A stretch of DNA of 64,000 bases from Flavobacteriales bacterium (lineage in GTDB: Bacteria; Bacteroidota; Bacteroidia; Flavobacteriales_D; Crocinitomicaceae): the NCBI GenBank assembly GCA_947497485.1, contig CANMHB010000008.1, positions 1-64,000 of the forward strand, read 5' to 3'. Every line of letters begins with the position of its first letter. Position 1 is the first letter of the stretch. Under the pieces are notes generated by a model. It saw nothing but the letters and a program-made list of their open reading frames with translations. It was not told the DNA's origin and did not search any database. The translations under genes and the position numbers were made by a program. This document shows, piece after piece, positions 29,050 to 39,859 of the stretch.

Positions 29050-29883
29050 ATGAATCAATTATATGATGCTATTGGAATCTCCAAACAGGCGGTTCACAAG
29101 CAATTAAAACAAAAATCTTATTTCAATACAAATGTAATTCAACTGATTACTAAGGCTGATGAACTAAGAAAAAAGCATCCAGGTTGTGGGGTAGAAAAGA
29201 TGTATTATACATTAAGCCCGAATTTTCTGGGCAGGGATAAGTTTGTGTCTACTTTTATGTCTTTGGGTTATCGATTAAAGCAAAAGAAAAACTACCATAG
29301 AACAACGATTGCCTCTAAAATATATAGACCAAATCTCATAAAGGGTTTAGTTATCGACGCTCCTTGCAAAGTTTGGCAATCAGACATAACCTATATTCAA
29401 GTGGGAGAAACTCATTGTTATGCTGTTTTCATTATTGATGTTTACACAAAAGAAATTGTTGGATTTTCTGTATCAGACCATATGAGAGCAACAGCAAACA
29501 TAATGGCTTTGAAGATGGCTTTAAAAAAGTGGAGAAATCCTCAAATACATCATTCTGATAGAGGAAGTCAGTACTTAAGTAAAGGCTATGTTCAACTTTT
29601 AGAAGTCAATGGCAGCAAAATAAGCATGGGGAAATCGGCTCAAGAAAATGCTTTTGCAGAAAGAATAAATAGAACAATAAAAGAGGAATATATTGGAAAT
29701 AAATGGATCAGATCTATAAAGCAGTTAAAAGCTGTAGTTTCAAAAGCTGTATTGCATTACAATCAATTTAGACCGCATAGGAATTTGAATATGATGACTC
29801 CATTTGATTTTATCCAAAATTGGAACAAATTGAAAATTCAAGAAAGACCGAAAATCACTATTTTTGATGACCGTAATTTATAA
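29050..29883 (+). CDS. IS3-family transposase OrfB (DDE integrase core)
   Basis: 277 aa; VWQSDITYIQVG..HHSDRGSQYLS..SAQENAFAERINRTIKEEYI. Confidence 0.92.
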   Translation: MNQLYDAIGISKQAVHKQLKQKSYFNTNVIQLITKADELRKKHPGCGVEKMYYTLSPNFLGRDKFVSTFMSLGYRLKQKKNYHRTTIASKIYRPNLIKGLVIDAPCKVWQSDITYIQVGETHCYAVFIIDVYTKEIVGFSVSDHMRATANIMALKMALKKWRNPQIHHSDRGSQYLSKGYVQLLEVNGSKISMGKSAQENAFAERINRTIKEEYIGNKWIRSIKQLKAVVSKAVLHYNQFRPHRNLNMMTPFDFIQNWNKLKIQERPKITIFDDRNL

Positions 29884-30025
29884 CAAAAAACGGTCAACTT
29901 ATTTTAGGGAAGTACAAATTCAGAATTAGCTTCGCTGCTGCCTTCGGCGGTGCGAATTGCGAACGACCTGTCCGCTGAAGCGGAATAGATGCGAATTGGG
30001 GATTACAGATTAAAAAGAGTGAATA

Positions 30026-33000
30026 CTACTTAACGATGTGCTTTACAACTTCACTGTTTTTTTCGCCATTTGAGATGCTAATAAAATAAATTCCTGGTGA
30101 AAGAGTTTCATCAATAACGAATAAATTGATTCCGTCTTTAATTTCAATGGTTCGAGAAATGACAGCAAAGCCTCTTGAATCGAATATCTTGAGTTCGCTT
30201 TCGCCACTAAAAGAAAGGTTATTTGCAAGTAAGTTGAAGTTACTTCCACTCGGATTAGGATAAGTGGTAACATAAGCCTTGTTTGACTCCGCACAAGAAA
30301 CTAGAATTGGTCCATACAATTTGGATTTACCATCGTTATCAACTTGATTCAAGCGATAGTAATTGTTGCCACTATGGGCATTTTCATCAATTGCATTATA
30401 AGTTAAATGCTCATTGCTATTGCCCGCAGCAGTTAAAGTCTGAATGGTTTGCCAATTTTCACCATCACGGGATTTTTGAAGGTCAAAGTAGGCGCAATTA
30501 TGCTCAGAAGCTGTTTGCCATTCGATTGAATTTTTTGATTCTTCACAACTTCCAGAAAAAGACAACAATTCAACTGGCAATGGTTCATTTGTGCCAGCTG
30601 CACCTCCAAATTCAGAGAAAGTCGTTAAACCATCCCATTGGAGTATTCCATTTGCAAATGGATTATGAATTCCCTGAATAATCGTGTTCGTAAACGCTGT
30701 TGTTATCGCATCTGGCTGATACCACTGACCTGAGCTTACTTTTACAGGAACGATATCTGAAGCTGAATATTTGCCCACCCTCACATCAGTTGGGAGATAA
30801 TCCAATAGTATGTTATAATTGAATCCTAAGATATTGAATGGCTCCACAATCCAGTTTCGATCGATGTATGTATCAATTACCGTATTCATTGCTGAAGTTC
30901 TCGCATTGGAAACGCGTGCAGAAACGTATGCACCTTCACCAAAAACACCTGAATTGAAAGACAAAGTTACAGGCGAATACTCATTGCCGTTTGCCGTTGT
31001 TCCGACTGGAAATAAGAAACTTGAAGATGAAGTAAACTTTTTTCTCAACTCACCAGCACCTGATGCAACAATCATTTTTGACGCTGACATAGTTCCACCA
31101 ACATTGTTTATTGCTGCACCAAGCGTAAGGTTTTTCGAGCCTAATCGAATGTGACCATTTGTAAGGGTTAAAGAATTAGAAACCTCAAGGTTCTTGGCAA
31201 GTGTTACACCAGCACTATTATTTAATGTTAAACCATAAAATAACAAAGATCCAGAACCATCAATTGTTTGAGCAGTATTTCCATTTAATGTAACTGTTCC
31301 CGTCCCAGTATTAAATGTTCCATTGTTTATGAAATTTCCTGAAATACCTAGCGTTGAAGAGCCAAGATTAAAAGAAGACCCATTTTCAATAATAAAATCT
31401 TTTGCGTTAAATGAACCTGACGTGATTGCAGGTAAATTACTTCCTGAAATACAATTACCTCCCAAAGAAGTAGGAACCACGAAAACTCTGTTAGAAGAAG
31501 TTGGCGCCTGCGTTGCAACAACATAATTCCCTGAACTTTTTTGGTACCAATTTGAGGTTGTTACTGCATTTGTGTTTGTGTTACCATTCCAAAGGTAATC
31601 TCCATTTTCTAGTAATATACCTGACACAGCAATTGTTGTATTTGGTTGACTAATGGAAATCGTAACCGGAGAAGAAACACTACAGCCATTGGATGTAGCT
31701 GTCATTATGTAGGTGGTTGAAGTTAATGGCGTAACAGAACCAGGAGCATTGGATGAAGATGAAAAACCTTCAGGTGAAGACGCCCAAGCGTATGTTACAG
31801 ATGCATTCGAAGCTTGCTTACCAGTGATTATAACATCGTCAACAAACCAATAATAGATGTTGCCATTTTGACCATTAATTCGGAAACGAATGCGAAAATT
31901 CTGACCATTAACGGCACTTAAATCGACATTTGAAACGGTTGTACCAGATACATCTGTATTTGTTGAAAACGTCCATCTTGGCGTCCAAACATTTCCATCA
32001 GTGGTTGTTTCTAATGAAAGTATACCGGCAGTTCCAGCTGCTCTGTCAACCATGTGTTTAAATGACATTTTTAAATCAATCCAACCTGTAGCATTGATGT
32101 AATTTTTGAGTGATGCATTTGCGTCAACAGTAATTGTAACATCTCCTCCAGAATACCCTAGTTCGGGAGCTGTTCCTCCTGCGGAATTATTCTCCGTAAA
32201 TACATACCAACGATCAACGTTGTTTGTTTGCCAATCGGCCATATCTCCGGAAAAATCTCTTGTGTATAGCGTTCCAGCGTTATATACTACTGCTCCTGTT
32301 GCGCTTCCGCTTAAGCTAGTCGAGTTCCCCAAACAAATGGATGTGTTTGAACCCGCTGTAACCGAAGTTGGCTTTGAATTGGCGGCTATATTTATTGTTG
32401 TATTCGAGTTACATCCACTCGCATTTGAATAAGAAATTGTATAATCCGCAGAAGTAAAAGTTGTCGAAGGCGTTCCAGATAGCACCCCTGTTGCTGAATT
32501 CAACAAAATTCCAGTTGGTAGCGCTGGTGTAACAGAAAATGAGTTAGGAGACCCATTTGTAACTGGGGTTTGATTCGAGATAGCTGTATTTTCGCAAAAA
32601 GTAAATGGTGAATTCGAATAGGCTGCTGAAAATGATGAGGTTGTAAAACTGATTTGAGTGCCATAAGTAGTGCCATTGCTATTAATAGCATAAGCTCTTA
32701 CGTAATAGGTCAATCCTGGTGTTAATCCTGTAATTGAACTTGAAAAGGAACCAGTCGTTCCACTCGCAGTAACTTTAGCGTTTGCGGTAGTTGGATTGGC
32801 TGTTGTCGCGTAGCAAACACCACGCTCAGTAACTGGACAGCCGCCATCTGCAGTAATATTTCCTCCTGTTGAGGCAGAACATCCTGTGATTGAGCTTGCT
32901 ACTGTCGTAGCTGAAACTGTAGGTGAGGAACAAGACGTTCCCTTTAGCGCTAACAATATTCCTCCCTGATATCCATTTCCCCCCGTAAAGGTAACCGAAC

Positions 33001-33808
33001 CAGCACCTGTTGCGCCGGCAGTTGCTTTTATTTTCCACGCAACACCAGTCGAACACCAATCGCCACCATCAGAAACATCCGATAATTCGGTTAAAGAACC
33101 TGGTGAGGTTGTCGTCCATGCAGAGTAAGAATTACCATATAATCCAGAAAAACCTAACATTACCACAGCCGCGTTTGCGTTTGCCGTTGTAATTGAAGTT
33201 GCTGAAATTGATTGTGAACCTGAAGTTGTAATAGTTCCTGTCGTAGCATCAAATGGACCAGATCCTACACCTGCCACTCCTGATCCGCCAGTTGTATTGA
33301 CACCTGAAAATGCAACAATTGTTCCGGCGGTATAATTAGGAAGCGTAATATTAAAAGAATAACTACTTGGCTCAGTTGATGTTGCTACTTTGTATAGGAT
33401 TGTTGCATAACTTTTAGTTCCGCCAAGTAGTCTACTATCAATTTTAGTCCAACCACTTAAATTTGCTGCAGTGGCACCTGAATTATTGCAGTACTGAGAG
33501 ATGCTTGCAATCATTATATCTCCAGCTACAACACCAGTTGGTTTATTTATAGTCAAAACCGTTGTGGAAGTATTCCCTGAAATCGATGCAGAGGTTGCAG
33601 TTCCCCGTTGTGCAATTTGGGAAAATACCTTTGAAAAAGATATAGTACAAATAATTACAGCAAAAAGGATTTTAAAAGAGCGCTGAGTAGATATTTTAAA
33701 AATGTACCTTTTACTCAATAGTTCATTTAAATTTTGAACTAATTGTCCAATCGAATAATTCATAGTATAGCATTTTAACCAACTATCATAAACATGCTGC
33801 AAAAACAC
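30026..33808 (-). CDS. Large secreted multidomain surface protein with T9SS sorting tail
   Basis: Putative-Ig-type, Ser/Thr/Asn-rich repeats; C-terminus TTYPNPSGSNFNLLANNLSFSGESELKIFDSRGFAV..GIYFISISNGEKNSEVVKHIVK. True start may be MNYSIG.. at 33763. Confidence 0.8.
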   Translation of the reverse strand: MFLQHVYDSWLKCYTMNYSIGQLVQNLNELLSKRYIFKISTQRSFKILFAVIICTISFSKVFSQIAQRGTATSASISGNTSTTVLTINKPTGVVAGDIMIASISQYCNNSGATAANLSGWTKIDSRLLGGTKSYATILYKVATSTEPSSYSFNITLPNYTAGTIVAFSGVNTTGGSGVAGVGSGPFDATTGTITTSGSQSISATSITTANANAAVVMLGFSGLYGNSYSAWTTTSPGSLTELSDVSDGGDWCSTGVAWKIKATAGATGAGSVTFTGGNGYQGGILLALKGTSCSSPTVSATTVASSITGCSASTGGNITADGGCPVTERGVCYATTANPTTANAKVTASGTTGSFSSSITGLTPGLTYYVRAYAINSNGTTYGTQISFTTSSFSAAYSNSPFTFCENTAISNQTPVTNGSPNSFSVTPALPTGILLNSATGVLSGTPSTTFTSADYTISYSNASGCNSNTTINIAANSKPTSVTAGSNTSICLGNSTSLSGSATGAVVYNAGTLYTRDFSGDMADWQTNNVDRWYVFTENNSAGGTAPELGYSGGDVTITVDANASLKNYINATGWIDLKMSFKHMVDRAAGTAGILSLETTTDGNVWTPRWTFSTNTDVSGTTVSNVDLSAVNGQNFRIRFRINGQNGNIYYWFVDDVIITGKQASNASVTYAWASSPEGFSSSSNAPGSVTPLTSTTYIMTATSNGCSVSSPVTISISQPNTTIAVSGILLENGDYLWNGNTNTNAVTTSNWYQKSSGNYVVATQAPTSSNRVFVVPTSLGGNCISGSNLPAITSGSFNAKDFIIENGSSFNLGSSTLGISGNFINNGTFNTGTGTVTLNGNTAQTIDGSGSLLFYGLTLNNSAGVTLAKNLEVSNSLTLTNGHIRLGSKNLTLGAAINNVGGTMSASKMIVASGAGELRKKFTSSSSFLFPVGTTANGNEYSPVTLSFNSGVFGEGAYVSARVSNARTSAMNTVIDTYIDRNWIVEPFNILGFNYNILLDYLPTDVRVGKYSASDIVPVKVSSGQWYQPDAITTAFTNTIIQGIHNPFANGILQWDGLTTFSEFGGAAGTNEPLPVELLSFSGSCEESKNSIEWQTASEHNCAYFDLQKSRDGENWQTIQTLTAAGNSNEHLTYNAIDENAHSGNNYYRLNQVDNDGKSKLYGPILVSCAESNKAYVTTYPNPSGSNFNLLANNLSFSGESELKIFDSRGFAVISRTIEIKDGINLFVIDETLSPGIYFISISNGEKNSEVVKHIVK

Positions 33809-34043
33809 TTTTAAATGATTCTACATCCGTTTACTTCAGTTATTCGAACTGAAACAATTTTATGAAGAAAACCAATAACACGAGCCTTCTTCAGAAAACA
33901 GCCATTTCAATTCGAACGCAAAAATATAATATTTAATTCGATAAGCAATTGTGAAATAAAATTATTTTCAACATAATTTGCTGTTTTTCAACTAAGTGTA
34001 TATTTTACACAAAGACAGATTTGATGAAATAAATAACTTGATT

Positions 34044-35024
34044 TTAAGCTAAATTTTTCAATAGATGGGCAATCTGAACAGCATTCGTTGCGGCTCCTTT
34101 TCGCAGATTATCGGCGACAATCCAAAGGTTTAGGGTTTTCGGTTGACTTTCGTCTCTTCGAATTCGGCCGACGAAAACATCATCTTTTCCTTGAGCGTAT
34201 TTCGGCATGGGATACGTGAATGTCTCAAGACTGTCTTGAAGGGTGATTCCTGATGTTTCGTGAAGAATTTTCCGAACCTCTGATAAATCAAAATCTGATT
34301 CAAATTCAATATTTACAGCTTCAGAATGACCTCCAACTACTGGAACACGAACTGCTGTTGCTGTGACATTAATACTTTGATCAAGGATTTTCTTGGTTTC
34401 GTTGGTCAATTTCATTTCTTCCTTGGTGTAACCATTTTCAGTAAAAACATCACACTGCGGAATGCAATTTTTATCGATTGGATATTTATAGGCCATTTCA
34501 CCTGAAATCCCATTCCGTTCGTTTTCCATTTGCTGAACAGCCTTCACTCCTGTTCCTGTGATGGATTGATAAGTAGAAACTACGACCCTTTTCACACCAT
34601 ATTTCTTATGCAATGGAGCCAAAACCATTACTAATTGTATCGTACTGCAGTTTGGATTGGCAATAATTTTATCTTCTTTTGTCAATAAATTTCCATTGAT
34701 TTCGGGAACAATCAATTTCTTTGACGGATCCATTCGCCAGGCCGATGAGTTGTCAATTACGGTTGTTCCTACCTCAGCAAATTTCGGGGCCCACTGCAAG
34801 GAAGTATCTCCTCCGGCAGAAAAAATTGCAATGTCTGGGCGCATTTCAACAGCCGTTTGTAACCCTACTACCTTGAAATTCAAACCTCCGAATTCAATTT
34901 CCTTTCCAACTGATTTCTCAGATGCCACTGGAATTAACTCCGTAATTGGAAAACTTTGTTCCTTCAAAACTTGCAACATCACATTACCTACCATTCCTGT
35001 TGCGCCAACGACTGCTATTTTCAT
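34044..35024 (-). CDS. asd: Aspartate-semialdehyde dehydrogenase
   Basis: 326 aa; MKIAVVGATGMVGNVMLQVL, IIANPNCSTIQLVMVLAPLH, VPVVGGHSEAVNIEF. Confidence 0.95.
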   Translation of the reverse strand: MKIAVVGATGMVGNVMLQVLKEQSFPITELIPVASEKSVGKEIEFGGLNFKVVGLQTAVEMRPDIAIFSAGGDTSLQWAPKFAEVGTTVIDNSSAWRMDPSKKLIVPEINGNLLTKEDKIIANPNCSTIQLVMVLAPLHKKYGVKRVVVSTYQSITGTGVKAVQQMENERNGISGEMAYKYPIDKNCIPQCDVFTENGYTKEEMKLTNETKKILDQSINVTATAVRVPVVGGHSEAVNIEFESDFDLSEVRKILHETSGITLQDSLETFTYPMPKYAQGKDDVFVGRIRRDESQPKTLNLWIVADNLRKGAATNAVQIAHLLKNLA

Positions 35025-35090
35025 TATTTATAATTTAATAATGTATTAAAATGTAAAATTTCGAATGTAAAATTATAAATTTGAAATCAG

Positions 35091-37676
35091 ATGAAATTCG
35101 CAAGGCTTTTTTTATTTTTTTGCATCCTCATAATTTCTAAGTTTTCCATTTCCCAGGTAACAGATGATTTTTCAGACGGAAATTTTAGTTCAAATCCAAC
35201 TTGGTCTGGAACAACGAATGAATTCATTGTTAATCCAAGTGGTCAATTGCAATTAAATAATACGGTTGCTGCAACATCTTACCTTAGCTTACAACATAAT
35301 TTAGTTGACTTAACAAATAAGGAATGGCAAATTTGGGTGAAACAAAGTTTTTCTTCTTCTTCGAGCAATTATGGTCGCGTTTTCTTAACATCCGATAATG
35401 CTGATTTGACGCTGGCACAAAATGGCTATTACCTTCAATTTGGGGAAGCAAATGCCATTGACGCTATCCGACTTTTTAAATTGGAAGCAGGTGTATCTAC
35501 TCAACTTTGTTCAGGTGTTGACGGACAAATTGCCAATAGCTTTACGGCGAATATCAAGGTGAAACGCGATGCTACTGGAAATTGGAGTCTTTTTGCAGAT
35601 TTAACCGGTGGACTGAATTTTGTTTTGCAAGGAACATCAGTAGATGCAAGTTCTTTACTTGGAACTCATTTCGGAATTTTGGATGTCTACACTTCAAGTA
35701 ATGCGACCAAATTTTTCTATGATAACATCTATATAGGGAATGAGATACTCGATTTGACTCCGCCAAATTTAGTAAGTGCCTCAGCAATTTCAGCCAACCA
35801 AGTAGATGTGTTATTTGATGAAGCCGTAAGCAACTTGAGTTCCGAAAATGTTTCAAATTATTCGCTTTCGCCAGCTATTTCTATTTCAAATGTTATTTTG
35901 GATAACTTAAATCCTAGTTTGGCTCACTTGACATTGGGAACGAATTTGTCGAACGGAACTAATTACACACTAACGACCAACAACATTGCTGATTTGTCAG
36001 GAAACGTTTCCGCAAATCAAAGTACGAATTTTCAATATTTGGTTTCCGATTCTGCGATAAAAGGAGATGTGATCATTACCGAATTTTTCCCTGATCCTTC
36101 GCCTGTGATTGGATTGCCGGAAGTTGAATTTGTTGAAATTTACAATGTCAGTTCCAAAATCTTCAATATAAATGGTTGGAAAATTGGAGACGCCTCAGCC
36201 GATGGAACAATTGGAGATGCGTGGCTTTTGCCTGGCGAATACAAAGTTTTAACTGCCAATGCAAATGACTCGTTATTTACAACTTCAGATGCAGCGGGCG
36301 TTACTAGCTTTCCGAGTTTGAATAATGCTGGAGACGATGTTGTTTTGAAAGACAGTTATGGAAATATTTTAGATAAACTAACTTACACCGATGATTGGTA
36401 TCGAGATGAAATTAAGAAATCAGGAGGATACACCTTGGAATTAATCAATCCGAATGACCCTTGTTCAGACAGTGAAAATTGGATAGCCTCAAATTCTGCC
36501 TCAGGAGGAACTCCTGGTGCGCAAAATTCTGTATTTGATTTGTCACCTGATACAGTAGTTCCGAGTGTTGATTTATGGCTAGCATTAGCTCCAAATTTTC
36601 TTGAAATTCACTTTTCCGAGGGTATGGATTCCACCTCACTTGCCAATGCAAACTTAAGCTTCTCCCCTGCCCTTTCGATTCAAAATCGGTTTATTTTGGG
36701 CGCTCATCCAAATCTGATGACGCTTCAATTCAATGAGCAATTAACGCCTTCGACTGTTTATACTGTTACGCTCTCAAATGTTGGAGACTGTTGGTTAAAC
36801 TATGCGAATGCAGAAGGTCAATTTGCACTTGCTGACGTTCCTCAAAAAGGAGATATTGTGATAAACGAAATCCTACAAAACCCTCTCAATGGTGGTCAGG
36901 ATTGGATTGAACTTTACAATAATTCGGACAAAATATTTAACCTGAAAGACTGGCAGCTCGCCAATTTCGACAACGATACGATTGATAATTTCAAGACGAT
37001 TTCAGAAAATTATTTTTTGTATCCAAGGGATTATGCAGTTGTGGGCAAAGACTCAAATTTTGTAAAAGTAAATTATCCAGCTTCTGTTTTAGGTAAATTC
37101 GTTTATGCCGAATTACCGAGTTATAACAACGATTCAGGATCCGTTTATTTGCTTTTCAATTCAGAAATCATTGACAAAGTTTCTTACTTGGATGAATGGC
37201 ATTTCGACTTGCTAGACAACACCGATGGCGTTTCTTTGGAACGAATTGATCCGAATGGTCTATCAAGTAGTGAATTTAACTGGCATTCCGCCGCAGAGGA
37301 TATTGGATTTGCAACACCAGGTAGGGTTAATTCACAATTTCTACCAGCAGTTTCAAATGGAGAAATCAAGTTGACCTCCGATATATTTTCTCCTGATAAT
37401 GACGGTTTTGAAGACATTCTTCAAGTCTCCTATGAAATGAACGAACCCAGCTTACTTGGCAAAGTGACCATATATGATGATCGTGGAAGATTAATTAGAA
37501 AACTTTTTAGCAATGAACTTTTAGGTTCAAAAGGAACATTTACTTGGGATGGATTAACTGATAGTCAGGTGAAAGCGAGCATTGGTGTGTATGTTTTATT
37601 GTTCGAAGCTTTTTCAACAGATGGCCGTGAAATTTTTACAACTAAAAAAGCGGTAACGCTGGCTGGTAAACTTTAG
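35091..37676 (+). CDS. Secreted lamin-tail-domain protein with Ig-like domains and FlgD/CHU_C-like C-terminus
   Basis: VIITEFFPDPSPVIGLPEVEFVEIYNVSSKIFNINGWKIGD and IVINEILQNPLNGGQDWIELYNNSDKIFNLKDWQLA (two LTD copies); SPDNDGFEDILQVSYEM..TIYDDRGRLIRKLF. Confidence 0.8.
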   Translation: MKFARLFLFFCILIISKFSISQVTDDFSDGNFSSNPTWSGTTNEFIVNPSGQLQLNNTVAATSYLSLQHNLVDLTNKEWQIWVKQSFSSSSSNYGRVFLTSDNADLTLAQNGYYLQFGEANAIDAIRLFKLEAGVSTQLCSGVDGQIANSFTANIKVKRDATGNWSLFADLTGGLNFVLQGTSVDASSLLGTHFGILDVYTSSNATKFFYDNIYIGNEILDLTPPNLVSASAISANQVDVLFDEAVSNLSSENVSNYSLSPAISISNVILDNLNPSLAHLTLGTNLSNGTNYTLTTNNIADLSGNVSANQSTNFQYLVSDSAIKGDVIITEFFPDPSPVIGLPEVEFVEIYNVSSKIFNINGWKIGDASADGTIGDAWLLPGEYKVLTANANDSLFTTSDAAGVTSFPSLNNAGDDVVLKDSYGNILDKLTYTDDWYRDEIKKSGGYTLELINPNDPCSDSENWIASNSASGGTPGAQNSVFDLSPDTVVPSVDLWLALAPNFLEIHFSEGMDSTSLANANLSFSPALSIQNRFILGAHPNLMTLQFNEQLTPSTVYTVTLSNVGDCWLNYANAEGQFALADVPQKGDIVINEILQNPLNGGQDWIELYNNSDKIFNLKDWQLANFDNDTIDNFKTISENYFLYPRDYAVVGKDSNFVKVNYPASVLGKFVYAELPSYNNDSGSVYLLFNSEIIDKVSYLDEWHFDLLDNTDGVSLERIDPNGLSSSEFNWHSAAEDIGFATPGRVNSQFLPAVSNGEIKLTSDIFSPDNDGFEDILQVSYEMNEPSLLGKVTIYDDRGRLIRKLFSNELLGSKGTFTWDGLTDSQVKASIGVYVLLFEAFSTDGREIFTTKKAVTLAGKL

Positions 37677-37696
37677 CTTTGTAAAAAAGTTTACCA

Positions 37697-38158
37697 ATGA
37701 AAAAAATAATCTTCTCTTTATTCGTCTTAACACACTATTTTTCATTTAGTCAAAAAACGTATCAAACTGCAATCGGAGTCAAAGGTGGATTCCCAGGTTA
37801 CGGATCCATCAATGTAAAACACGGCTTAGGAGGCTCCAAATATATTGAAGCTAGTATGGGTGGTTTGGGTCGTAGAAGTTATGGAAACGGTTTTTATGTC
37901 CTTGGAGATTTGGTTTTTAATAACAATCTTTCTGACGGATTTTTATGGTATTACGGAGCTGGAGCAATGGTAGGTTTCTCTTCGAATACAGTAAACTCCT
38001 ATTTTCAGCTTGCCCCAAATGCTGTTGCAGGTCTTGAATATGTTTTTGAAGATCTACCATTAAACATTGCCGTTGAAACTGGACCCTATCTCTTTGTTTT
38101 ACCACAACTAAATTTTGTTTGGGGAGGAGGAGTCGCCTTGCGCTATGTTATCAAGTAA
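37697..38158 (+). CDS. Small outer-membrane-like protein
   Basis: 153 aa; signal peptide, Gly/aromatic-rich beta pattern. Confidence 0.6.
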   Translation: MKKIIFSLFVLTHYFSFSQKTYQTAIGVKGGFPGYGSINVKHGLGGSKYIEASMGGLGRRSYGNGFYVLGDLVFNNNLSDGFLWYYGAGAMVGFSSNTVNSYFQLAPNAVAGLEYVFEDLPLNIAVETGPYLFVLPQLNFVWGGGVALRYVIK

Positions 38159-39407
38159 AATAAACTTTTCACCGGGAGCTAAAAATTGGATTCCCAAATA
38201 TTTTCAACTTGTTGATCAGGGTTTTTTGTCATACAATGAAGATTTTGGAAATGAAGATTCCATCCATCCTTTGAGATTTATCTTAAATAAAACAGGACTT
38301 CTTTATGGATCTGTTTCTCAACTAATTTATTCCGTAAAATTAGACTCGAAGCATTTTACAAAAGATGAAAAATTAAAACTATTATTATTCGAAGCACTAA
38401 TTTTTGTCTATCGAAAAAATGTCAAAGAATTTAATGAGAATGAATTTTTAAGTGCCTTAGGGGAATTTTACGGTGACTCGGAATTAAACCAATTTGAGCA
38501 TTGGCTAAACTATTTTTCTGAAAAGACAATCGAATCAAAAATTGAAAAAATTCTTGCAGACCGAGTTAAGGTTAAAACTGCAATTTTCGGAACAAATTAT
38601 TGGTTGAATCACTTATCAAACAGCTTTGTTTTTCTCGATGTTATCTTATTCGATCAATTCTTAAAGAAGGAAACAAGTTCATTTTTTGAATCTTACCAAT
38701 CTTATTCTTTTGTCACGCTAAAGTGCCTCATTTTTGTTGCCTATCTTGACCAGCAAGTTGAAGAAAAGGAACAGCGACTGCTTTGGCATTTTTTGGCTAG
38801 TGCAGATCTTGACAAAGAACAAAAGCAATTTTGTGAAAAAGCAATCATTGAAGGGATTTCAGAAAATTCTCTGGGATATGAAACGATGAGCGATTCACTG
38901 ATGAAAACTTTGATTTTTGAACTGAGTATTTTCGTTTCAAAAGGCACTCATTTTCTATCCAAAAAGGAAGAGGATAAAATTATTGCATTCGCAAAGAAAT
39001 TGACGCTTTCCGATACGGATGTGCAATTGGCTTTTATGCTTTGTAATTCTTATTTGTTGGAGAATGCCGACGAAATAGCATTATTAAAATCAGAATCGAA
39101 CACCCAATTCGTTTATAAATCCTTCTCAAAGAGGTGGTATAAAATTCTTGGTCGCAATAAAGAAAAACTAATTCATGAATTAAAAGAAAGTAAAGAATTG
39201 GTTTCGCTCATTCAGAAATCCACGAAAGAAGAATTGACAAAAGAGGAAAAAGAATTGGTAAAAAATCAGTTTCTTGACATTCTCAAATCGATGCCTTCAA
39301 TGGCTATATTTCTTTTGCCAGGAGGAGGGTTTTTACTTCCACTAATATTGAAAATTGTACCAGACCTATTACCCTCTTCATTCAAAGAGAATGAGGTGGA
39401 AAAATAA
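38145..39407 (+). CDS. LETM1-related domain protein
   Basis: C-terminus FLDILKSMPSMAIFLLPGGGFLLPLILKIVPDLLPSSFKE resembles the LETM1 core; start MLSSKINF chosen, overlapping the previous stop by 14 nt. Confidence 0.75.
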   Translation: MLSSKINFSPGAKNWIPKYFQLVDQGFLSYNEDFGNEDSIHPLRFILNKTGLLYGSVSQLIYSVKLDSKHFTKDEKLKLLLFEALIFVYRKNVKEFNENEFLSALGEFYGDSELNQFEHWLNYFSEKTIESKIEKILADRVKVKTAIFGTNYWLNHLSNSFVFLDVILFDQFLKKETSSFFESYQSYSFVTLKCLIFVAYLDQQVEEKEQRLLWHFLASADLDKEQKQFCEKAIIEGISENSLGYETMSDSLMKTLIFELSIFVSKGTHFLSKKEEDKIIAFAKKLTLSDTDVQLAFMLCNSYLLENADEIALLKSESNTQFVYKSFSKRWYKILGRNKEKLIHELKESKELVSLIQKSTKEELTKEEKELVKNQFLDILKSMPSMAIFLLPGGGFLLPLILKIVPDLLPSSFKENEVEK

Positions 39408-39430
39408 TTTTTGCTTAAACAACGATCCTT

Positions 39431-39859
39431 ATGAAATGTAACATTCATGTCTTTTTGCTAAACGAACTGTATTCGCAGGAATTTGCAGATAAACACCATA
39501 AAGGGAAAGCTTCCGAAGATAATCGGCAGTATGAGTGGGAAGATGAAATGGAAATTTCAACACCCGTTAAAAAAGTTAGTGAACACAAAAATGAAGTTTA
39601 TCATTTGGCTGGAAATTTAGCAGATGGGAATTCTTTTTCATATCCTGTTTCCGACATGCGATTGGTAAAAATAACACCTCAAAATTCACCTGAGATTCAT
39701 GTTGGTTGCTCTGAAAGTATTCTTCATGAATTAAAAATTATTGAAGAGCAAAATAACGTATCGATTGAAATCTATTTAAAGGATTACGAGCCTTTCTCAA
39801 ATCCCATTCCTGGAATATATATTGGTTCGAAATCATTTCCAAAGGAACTTATTTTTTAA
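39431..39859 (+). CDS. Conserved hypothetical protein
   Basis: 142-aa ORF with stop overlapping the ABC ATPase start. Confidence 0.6.
   Translation: MKCNIHVFLLNELYSQEFADKHHKGKASEDNRQYEWEDEMEISTPVKKVSEHKNEVYHLAGNLADGNSFSYPVSDMRLVKITPQNSPEIHVGCSESILHELKIIEEQNNVSIEIYLKDYEPFSNPIPGIYIGSKSFPKELIF

Larger units (their letters stand above)
28601..29916 (+). mobile_element. Complete IS3-family insertion sequence
   Basis: IRL 28601-28625 TGTATGTCCCTGAAATAGGTTGACC versus reverse complement of IRR 29892-29916 TGTACTTCCCTAAAATAAGTTGACC (21/25 match); flanking AAT on both sides as a possible 3-bp target duplication. Confidence 0.88.
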
